64,000 nucleotides of DNA from Thraustochytrium sp. TN22. Taxonomy: Eukaryota > Sar > Bigyra > Thraustochytrida > Thraustochytriidae. A program made the position numbers and the translations under genes. The notes under the pieces were generated by a model that saw only the letters and a list, made by a program, of their open reading frames with translations, made no database searches and was not told the DNA's origin. The stretch covers positions 87,219-151,218 of the forward strand of contig JABLUY010000039.1 in assembly GCA_013306675.1 (NCBI GenBank), given 5' to 3'. Shown here piece by piece: positions 57,335-64,000 of this stretch (within the stretch, counting starts at the first letter, position 1; every line of letters starts with the position of its first letter).

Positions 57335-57690
57335 CAGACTAGATGCTCGGCGAGCTCGGGCTCGCCTAGGGCGGCCCTGCCCCGCTCCACCTGCTCGGCA
57401 AGTACTAGCAGGAAAGAGGGAAGATGGTTGAGCTATTCTTGGTCTCTCTGCGGCGCTGGTCAAGCAGTCGGACTCGGCAGCCAGTGATGACGTTGCCTGC
57501 CTGGCCGGGTACGGCCGTGTGTACGCTAAGACGGTCACAGGGGCGGTCACGCCTGTCCCTTGCCCTGCAGCCTGGGCCAGATCGCGGCGCTGTAGTAGCT
57601 GGCGAGCACCTTGCCAGTGGTGTTGTGCAAAATCCCGTCCTTGCCGCCGTACTTGGCCTTGAGTGCAGGGACTTGCTGGTGGTTAGCCGT
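57335..57690 (-). repeat. Inverted copy of the 59940-60305 segment
   Basis: On the minus strand this reads 'AAGTACGGCGGCAAGGACGG' then, further on, 'GTACTTGCCGAGCAGGTGGA' and 'GGCGAGCCCGAGC'. The plus strand at 59950-60270 has matching 'AAGTACGGCGGCAAGGGCAG', 'GTACTTGCCGAGAAGGTGGC' and 'GGCGAGCCCGACC'. Protein-like remnants ('KYGGKDGILHNTTGK' versus 'KYGGKGSTVHITTDG') suggest decayed coding sequence. Confidence 0.7.
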
Positions 57691-57699
57691 AACATTGCG

Positions 57700-58860
57700 G
57701 CCATCATGCATACGAGCGGGCATTTCAGCCACTCTCAAAGCTTCTACGCCGAGAGCAAGCCATCTCAGGACCGCTGGCACCTCCCAGCAGCTTTCCCCAT
57801 CGAGTGGATCATCTCTGGAACCTCCCGGCGACTTCTAGCTCAGCTCTCAGCAACAGCGGTGACTTCGGCTCCCCGCTCTGGCCGAGCTACCCCATCGCCG
57901 TCCACTACACCAGCGTGGACACCGCCTTGCAGGCTGCGCCCCTCAACAGGCGCAGAGTGGACGCGCACGCGAGCCAGCCGCGACCCGCTAATGTCTTAGC
58001 AGTCCGCCGCCGCCGTCGTCGAGGCGCGAGAGGGAAGCAAAGCCGCCAGCATAACCGCACGATGAGGCGTCTCTGGCGCCAGGTGGGCGACATCACCTCC
58101 CAGGAGTACCCCTCGTTTATCACGCCCTCCTCCAGCCACAGCAGCAACATGGGCAGCAACATTTTTGCTCCGCCGCTGTCAAGCTCCTGGCCGACCTGGG
58201 CGCCTCCTGGAATCTGAGGGTGCCGCTGGTGTGTGCTGGTAGATCAACTCTCAAGGCTCTTACGGCAAAGAGCGTACAGGCAAATCCGCGCCCCGAGGCG
58301 ACGAGAACGAGGCAACCTCCGCCCGGGACGCAGCCTGCACCACGTCGCTGCGCGAAACGCCGCATTGACGTGCACCGCCTCCTCACAGATGAGCGACTTC
58401 GCTTCGACGATTCCGACCAAGGCAAGCCGCCCCTCTACTGCTCTCTGCGCTAGCAGCAGAGGCAGAGGGTACAGATTCCTGTGACTTCTTCTCTCATTCT
58501 TTCTGCAAGCCTGCCGCAGCGCCGCCCTCGCTACCTCCTCTGAGGGCCGCGCCGCTGGCCAAATGCCGACGGCAAGCAATCCCTCAACTAGCTGCTCAGA
58601 CAAAGTCTCTCCGTGTGCTGAGCAAGCTCAACAACTAGCAGATAAGTTCATCGTTTGTTTCTCGCCATTGCCGCAGGCCGTCGACCACGGGTCGACGGCC
58701 CTCGCGAAGTGATCTGCGAGCGCCGCCAGCTCGGACGCGAGCAAGGCCGCCTTCGCGCCGCTGCACCGCCTCGTCGGCTACGAGGTGAGCTGCACGGCTG
58801 CGTCCTCGCAGTCAGATTGCGCGCCACATCGAGGGATTGTGGCCGCCCGTAATGCAATCA
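57700..58860 (+). repeat. Decayed repeat unit, copy A
   Basis: Shares long blocks with copy B, in order: 'CTCTCAAAGCTT', 'ACCAGCGTGGACACCGCC', 'CGCCAGCATAACCGCACGAT', 'AGCCACAGCAGCAACATG', 'AAGTCTCTCCGTGTGCTGAG' and 'GAGGGATTGTGGCCGC'. The differences include stops and indels in every frame, so no gene is supported. It may be a decayed mobile element or gene family. Confidence 0.7.
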
Positions 58861-58864
58861 ACAC

Positions 58865-59021
58865 TTATATTTAAATTAAATTTCCTATATATTCTGTTTA
58901 AAATCCAAAATATTACTTTTAAAATTATTTTACGTTCAGAAATGTCATTTTTGATTTAAAAATTATATTTGTTGATTTTTGGTTTCAATTTAAATTATTA
59001 ACTACAAAATAGCATCAACAC
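58865..59021. mobile_element. AT-rich island, possible insertion
   Basis: About 150 bp of strongly AT-rich DNA ('TTATATTTAAATTAAATTTC' onward) inside GC-rich sequence. Its edges carry the 8-bp direct repeat ATCAACAC (58857-58864 and 59014-59021), like a target-site duplication. Repeat copy B has no such insert at the matching place (~59935). No terminal inverted repeats or coding potential seen. Alternatives are a small non-autonomous transposon or an inserted organelle DNA fragment. Confidence 0.45.
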
Positions 59022-59069
59022 AGCGTAATAGCTCATGTCAGCCAGAAGGTCCCCTATTACGAACGGACA

Positions 59070-59940
59070 TTCCAGCCCCTCTCAAAGCTTGTACGCCAAT
59101 ACCATACCGCCTCAGGGCCGCTGGCACCTTCCAGCGCCTTTGCTCATCGCGTGGATCATGTCTGGGACCTCCCGGCGACCTCTGGCTCAGTTTTCAGCAA
59201 CAGCGGCGACCTCGGTTCATCGCAGTTCGCTACACCAGCGTGGACACCGCCTCGCAGGCTGCGCCCCACAGCAGGCGCAGAGTGGAAGCGAAGCGCGCGA
59301 TAGCCAGCCGCGTCCGGCTAATATCTTCGTGGATCGCCGGCGCCGGCGCCGTGGCGCGAGAGGCAAGAAACGCCGCCAGCATAACCGCACGATGAGGCGC
59401 CTCTGGCGCCAGGCGGGCGCCGTCACCTCCCATGAGTGCCCCTCGGTCATCACGTGGACGGCCTCCTCGAGCCACAGCAGCAACATGGACAGCACTTTTT
59501 TGTTCCGCTGCTGTCAAGCACCTGGCCAGCCTTGGCTCCTCCTGAAATTTGCTAGATTCTTGTGACTCCTTCTCTCCTTCTTTCTGCAGGCCAGCCGCAG
59601 CGCCGCCCTCACTTTATCCTCTGAGGGCCGCGCTGCAGGCCGATTGCCGCCTTCAATCCATCCCTCAACTCGCTGCTCAGCCAAAGTCTCTCCGTGTGCT
59701 GAGCAAGCTCAACAGTTAGCAGATAAGTTCGGTAGTTTGTTTTCGCCATTGCCGCAGGCCGTCCACCTCGGATCGATGGCCTTCGTGAAGTGATCTGCGA
59801 GTGCCGCCGGCTCGGGCGCGAGCAAGCCCGCCTTCGCGCCGCTGCACCACCTCGTTGGCTACGAGGAGAGCTGCCCGGCTGCGTCCTCGCAGTCAGATTG
59901 TGCGCCACGTCGAGGGATTGTGGCCGCACGTAGTTTTCAC
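59070..59940 (+). repeat. Decayed repeat unit, copy B
   Basis: Same block order as copy A over ~870 bp. A central part (~270 bp in A, around 58220-58470) is missing here. Runs directly into the 59940-60305 segment. Confidence 0.7.
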
Positions 59941-60305
59941 TCAAGGTCAAGTACGGCGGCAAGGGCAGCACTGTGCACATCACCACCGACGGGGGGCTCA
60001 CCACGTACTGTAGAATCGCGATTAGCATGGGACCGATATAGCCGGCCCTGTGACGCCTGCCCGAACATTTGGCCGACTCCAGCCGCGAAGCGACGACGTG
60101 TGCGGCTGCCGCGTCCAGCCGGACAGCAAGATTTCTTCTTGACCAGCGCCGCAAGGTCGGGCGGCCAGCAGACCAGGCTTAGCTCAAGTTTACCTTCTTC
60201 TCTTCCTCTCTCATGCTTCCAGTACTTGCCGAGAAGGTGGCACAGGGCAAGGCCGCCGTGGGCGAGCCCGACCGAGCCCGCCGAACATTCAGTCTGACTT
60301 TGCCG
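59940..60305 (+). repeat. Segment homologous (inverted) to 57335-57690
   Basis: Follows copy B directly, so the full unit appears to be A/B-type sequence plus this segment; the copy next to unit A is inverted. See the partner entry for the shared blocks. Confidence 0.7.
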
Positions 60306-60389
60306 TGAGGGATGGGGGATTCAGCCGGTGGAGCGGTCATTCAGCCGCTGTAAGGGCTCGTACACTGTAATCGTCGCCACGCCTCTGTG

Positions 60390-61135
60390 CTGCAAGGCCC
60401 GGTGCCTGTGCGCATTGGGTGGACCCGGTCGCGTCTGAGATCCACCGGCGACCTCCGGCTCCGGCTCCAGCTCTATCAGCTACGTCGGGCTTGGCGCTCC
60501 GCGCTGGACAAGCTTCCCGGTCGCCGTCCAATGCAGAGCGTGCACGCAATCTGCACTGACAACATTGACTAGCCACTTTGAGGATGCGAGAACAGTCCAA
60601 GCTTCGCCCGGGACGAGCCATGCGCCATGTCGCCGTGCACAACGCCGCACTGGCCGCCAGTGCATGCTCAGAGCATCCGCACGGATGAGCGAGTCCGCCT
60701 TGTTGCGTCCGACATGGTAAGCCGACCCTCTATCTACTTGTCTCTGCGTCACTGGCAGAGACAGAGGGTTAATATTCCCTTAGATCGCGGGCTCGTGCAT
60801 GGGCTGCGGCGCGGCCCTCTCATTTGGGGTTGGGACCGCGCCATAGGCCAGCTGCCGCCTGCAGTCAAGCCCTCAGCTAACTGCCCAGACAAGATCTTGC
60901 CGTGTGCGTTGCAAGCTCTCTCCGAAAAGACATTTCTTTGCCTCTACCCGTTGCCGGTGGCCGTGGATCACGGGCCGGTGGCCGCAGGGGACCGACCTGC
61001 GTGCACTGACGCGAGCAAGGCCGCCATCGCTCGCGTCCCTGCGCCATCTCGTCGGCTTGGAGGTGAGCTGCACCGCTGCGTCCACAGAGTCAGAATGCAC
61101 GCCACGTCGAGGAGCCACGGCCGCTGGCACACTCT
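60390..61135 (+). repeat. Decayed repeat unit, diverged copy C
   Basis: Weaker similarity to copy A: 'CGCCCGGGACG', 'CAGAGACAGAGGGTTAATATTC' versus 'CAGAGGCAGAGGGTACAGATTC', 'GACGCGAGCAAGGCCGCC' and 'GAGGTGAGCTGCAC'. The most diverged of the three. Confidence 0.55.
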
Positions 61136-61891
61136 TTGAAGAGGAGCCAGCCAGTCTGTTCGTGGCTTTTGTCGGTGCTCGCCAAAACGTGTCGTTCCTA
61201 TCATCACAGAAAAGAACACAAAATCATTCTAGCCTTAGCTTCATCTCGAGAACCTAGAACAAGTGTATACGCAACGAAGAGGAAATAAGACTGCCTTTAG
61301 CAGGAAGGGTTCGGATTGACGCGATTCAGTACAGCAACCCAAAGAGCGGCTCGCACTGCGCGTAGTGACCAACATTTCTCGGGACAGCCGAAAGCCCCAT
61401 GTGTATTTTCATACCTCTACGTTCGCTGGACGAAGTGGAGTAGCGTGCACGCTGACCTTCGGTGTGGAGCGATTGCTCTCGATGCGCGCTTGGCGGACCT
61501 GTATCTCAGAGCGCCCCGTGGAATTCCACCCAGCCTTTTGTCCTCCTCACTCTTCTCGTTGAGGGCGGAGGTCTAGGGGCACGGGAGCTGCGCGTCCGCC
61601 TTTGCGAGCTGCGCCTCGGCGCCGCTGGCTAGTGGCAGCCTGCGGTGCGGGCCCCGGTTTTCCCAGGGAGGGGCCTGGCCGGCTGGCTGCAGCGTCGCGC
61701 GTGGGAAAAAACTGCCTCGCGCGGCCACGAGCAGAGCGCGACCAAGCAATCCACCGCGAGCGGGGCGGCGAGCAGCTGCGCGCGAGGGGATCGCCCGGGG
61801 TGGGCGGGGCGGGCGGGGCGAGCGGCGGCGAGGCGCACAAAGCGCGGCTAGGGGCGCACCCGCGGCAAGGCCGGGTGCTATCGCGAGAAGC
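61136..61891. other. Intergenic upstream of zinc-finger gene
   Basis: The first half is AT-richer and featureless; from ~61570 it is GC-rich with 'GGGGCGGGCGGGGCGAGCGG' (~61804), likely the promoter/5' UTR of the zinc-finger gene. No gene supported. Confidence 0.5.
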
Positions 61892-64000
61892 ATGGCGCCG
61901 CGCGGCCTCCTGGCCTGGCTCCGCCGCGGCGCCCGCGCCGGGCCTGACGAGAACGGCGACACGGCTGCAGCGCCGCGCGGCGTCAAGCGACGAGCACGTG
62001 CGCGCAGCCCACCTCGCCAACGCTGCGAAAGCCCCGCGGCGGGCGCAGACGTCGTGGACCTCGTGAGCGACGCAGACTCCGACTCGGACGACGCGCGTGA
62101 CGCTGTGCGGCTTGGCAAGCGCGCTCGCGCTGCGGCCCTGCCGGCACCGCGCGAGCTACTGGCTGACGTCAAGCCGGAGCCGCTTGGATTCCCGGGTCAC
62201 TTCGTGGACGCGGCAGAGCTGCACCAAGACTCCACTGGCGATAACTTCGTCAAAATGGAGGTGCTCGCTGCGATGGATGACGCCGCAGTGGACCGTCGGC
62301 AGCTTGGCGCCAGGGAGGTGGATGACGAGCGCAAGCTGACCGGCCGCGATGAGTCCGCGTCCGAGGCGACGAGCGGCACTGCGGTCAGGATCAAGCCTGA
62401 GATGCTTGGCTTCCCGAGCCACTTTGTGGACGCGGCAGAGCTGGATCAGGACGGCATTGGCGGCAGCTTCGTCAAGATGGAGGTACTTGCTGCACTGGAC
62501 GACGCGGCGCGCGACGCTGCGGACGCGTTAGCTCACGGCGAGGCGTCGCGGGACGCACTGAATGCGGCCTCTTCGCAAGATGCGCGAGGCACTGTTCGAC
62601 GGAGAGTATCTGGGACGGGTGCTGCAGCGGCGTCTGCACGCAAGCGCTGCAGCATTGACGGATGCGGGAGACCGATAGGCCCTAGTGGCCGGCCGTTCTG
62701 CGGCGCACACGGAGGCGGACGTCGCTGCGAGCGTCTGGACTGCAAGAAGAGCGCCGTGAGTGGTGGCAGGCCCTTTTGCAAGGCCCATGGAGGCGGACGT
62801 CGCTGCGAGCGTTTGGACTGCAACAAGAGTGCTGTGAGGAGCGGCAGTCCCTTCTGCATTGCACATGGAGGCGGGCGTCGCTGCGAGCACCCGGCCTGCG
62901 ACAAGAGAGCCCGCAGCCGCAGCCATCCCTTCTGCAAGGCGCATGGAGGCGGGCGTCGCTGCGAGCACCCGGCCTGCGACAAGAGCGCCGTCAGCGGCGG
63001 CAGTCCCTTCTGCACCGCTCATGGAGGCGGGCGTCGCTGCGAGCACCCGGCCTGCGACAAGTGTGTCGAAAGTGGCGGCAGGCCCTTCTGCATCGCACAT
63101 GGAGGCGGGCGTCGCTGCGAGCACCCGGCCTGCGACAAGAGCGCCCGCAGCGGCGGCAGGCCCTTCTGCAAGGCGCATGGAGGCGGGCGTCGCTGCGAGC
63201 ATCCGGCCTGCGACAAGGGCGTACAAAGTGGCGGCATGCCCTTCTGCAAGGCGCATGGAGGCGGGCGTCGCTGCGAGCACCCGGCCTGCGACAAGAGTGC
63301 TGAAGGCGGCGGCGGGCCCTTCTGCAGGGCGCACGGAGGCGGGCGTCGCTGCGAGCATCCGGCCTGCGCCAAGAGCGCCGTCAGTGGCGGCAGGCCCTTC
63401 TGCAAGGCGCATGGAGGCGGGCATCGATGCGAGCACCCGGCGTGCGACAAGAGCGCCGTCAGCGGCGGCAGGCCCTTCTGCATCGCTCATGGAGGCGGGC
63501 GTCGCTGCGAGCACCCGGCGTGCGACAAGAGCGCCGTCAGCGGCGGCAGGCCCTTCTGCGTTGCGCATGGAGGCGGGCGTCGCTGCGAGCACCCGGCGTG
63601 CGACAAGAGCGCCGCCAGCGGCGGCAGGTCCTTCTGCGTTGCGCATGGAGGCGGGCGTCGCTGCGAGCACCCGTCCTGCGACAAGGGCGTCCAAAGTGGC
63701 GGCAGTCCCTTCTGCATTGCACATGGAGGCGGGCGTCGCTGCGAGCGCCCAGCCTGCGACAAGAGTGCCCGCAGCGGCGACAGGTCCTTCTGCATTGCAC
63801 ATGGAGGCGGGCGTCGCTGCGAGCATCCGGCCTGCAACAAGATCGCCATCCGCGGCGGCAGGCCCTTCTGCATTGCACACGGAGGCGGGCGTCGCTGCAA
63901 GCATCCGGCCTGCGATAAGAGCGCCATCAGCAGCGGCAGGCCCTTTGCAAGGCGCATGGAGGCGGGCGCCGCTGCGAACACCCGGCCTGCGACAAGGCCG
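61892..64000 (+). CDS. WRKY19-like zinc-finger repeat protein with SUMO-type motifs (3' end outside window)
   Basis: ATG 61892 opens a frame that stays open to the window end. Residues ~1-60 are basic and Arg-rich, a likely nuclear signal. 'DVVDLVSDADSDSDD' (~50-65) matches a SUMO-interaction motif followed by acids and serines. Two copies of a ~40-residue block ('GFPSHFVDAAELDQDG ... FVKMEVLAALDD', preceded by VKPE or IKPE) lie at ~90-200 and give four psi-K-x-E sites. From ~residue 245 come at least 17 fingers of 26 residues (78 bp), C-x4-C-x11-C-x2-H ('RRCEHPACDKSAVSGGRPF', then C-K-A-H). Such 'WRKY19-like' fingers are common in oomycetes and related protists; DNA binding is presumed, not shown. 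At ~63942 one base is missing against the repeat, shifting the frame for the last ~60 bp. Confidence 0.85.
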   Translation, partial: MAPRGLLAWLRRGARAGPDENGDTAAAPRGVKRRARARSPPRQRCESPAAGADVVDLVSDADSDSDDARDAVRLGKRARAAALPAPRELLADVKPEPLGFPGHFVDAAELHQDSTGDNFVKMEVLAAMDDAAVDRRQLGAREVDDERKLTGRDESASEATSGTAVRIKPEMLGFPSHFVDAAELDQDGIGGSFVKMEVLAALDDAARDAADALAHGEASRDALNAASSQDARGTVRRRVSGTGAAAASARKRCSIDGCGRPIGPSGRPFCGAHGGGRRCERLDCKKSAVSGGRPFCKAHGGGRRCERLDCNKSAVRSGSPFCIAHGGGRRCEHPACDKRARSRSHPFCKAHGGGRRCEHPACDKSAVSGGSPFCTAHGGGRRCEHPACDKCVESGGRPFCIAHGGGRRCEHPACDKSARSGGRPFCKAHGGGRRCEHPACDKGVQSGGMPFCKAHGGGRRCEHPACDKSAEGGGGPFCRAHGGGRRCEHPACAKSAVSGGRPFCKAHGGGHRCEHPACDKSAVSGGRPFCIAHGGGRRCEHPACDKSAVSGGRPFCVAHGGGRRCEHPACDKSAASGGRSFCVAHGGGRRCEHPSCDKGVQSGGSPFCIAHGGGRRCERPACDKSARSGDRSFCIAHGGGRRCEHPACNKIAIRGGRPFCIAHGGGRRCKHPACDKSAISSGRPFARRMEAGAAANTRPATRP
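62630..64000 (+). repeat. 78-bp coding tandem repeat (zinc fingers)
   Basis: At least 17 units of 78 bp, each with 'GGAGGCGGGCGTCGCTGCGA'. The first unit (~62630) is diverged, the rest are closely similar, and the array continues beyond the window. It is the finger array of the gene at 61892. Confidence 0.95.

Overview
The window reads as nuclear DNA of a GC-rich (about two-thirds G+C by eye), gene-dense unicellular eukaryote with few introns. The evidence is a mitochondrial 2-oxoglutarate dehydrogenase E1, two mitochondrial carriers, a small-subunit-processome WD40 protein, a DBP2-type DEAD-box helicase, GT-AG introns (63, 95, 125 and 996 nt) and no bacterial operons or ribosome binding sites. 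C-x4-C-x11-C-x2-H fingers of the 'WRKY19-like' type and the many ARM/TPR proteins fit a stramenopile- or haptophyte-like protist, but the species cannot be fixed from the sequence.

Bases 2-22138 are an accessory region. A truncated TPR gene (+) is followed by five large intron-less genes, all on the minus strand. All five carry the same kind of Armadillo (ARM) array, ended by the same cap motif, but differ in attached modules: two pseudokinase-ARM proteins (1716-4328, 5159-7723), one ARM-TIR protein (8293-11676), one ARM-TIR-ARM-TIR protein (12860-18367) and one ARM protein with a long helical N-terminus and no TIR (19679-22138). The catalytic-loop and metal-binding residues of both kinases are lost in different ways. 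Two of the three TIR domains keep the glutamate used by TIR NADases and one has aspartate. The arrangement resembles an NLR/SARM1/MLKL-like immune or cell-death cluster and is the leading candidate for an undescribed system.

Bases 23221-26700 are a TPR gene with two compensating frameshifts and two decayed genes (a secreted Cys-rich protein and a VPS4-like AAA ATPase). The TPR gene's signal anchor is 91% identical in DNA to that of an unrelated phosphatase 7 kb away.

Bases 27204-56222 carry housekeeping genes that strictly alternate in strand: DBP2 helicase (-), purple-acid-type phosphatase (+), carrier (-), ornithine-type carrier (+), Utp5/WDR43 (-), Vma22/CCDC115-like (+), M14 carboxypeptidase (-), a small unknown ORF (+), NIP30/FAM192A-like (-), OGDH E1 (+) and a 1378-residue fusion of a papain-like protease, a ThiF/E1 domain and a SelO-like kinase fold (-). 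The DBP2 and NIP30 genes were assembled here from two and three exons.

Bases 56223-61891 hold no intact gene that I can support. They contain decayed copies of a repeat of about 1.1-1.3 kb, an inverted copy of one part of it, and an AT-rich island flanked by 8-bp direct repeats. The window ends in a long zinc-finger-repeat gene (61892 onward, +) that also shows a SUMO-interaction-like motif and four psi-K-x-E sites.
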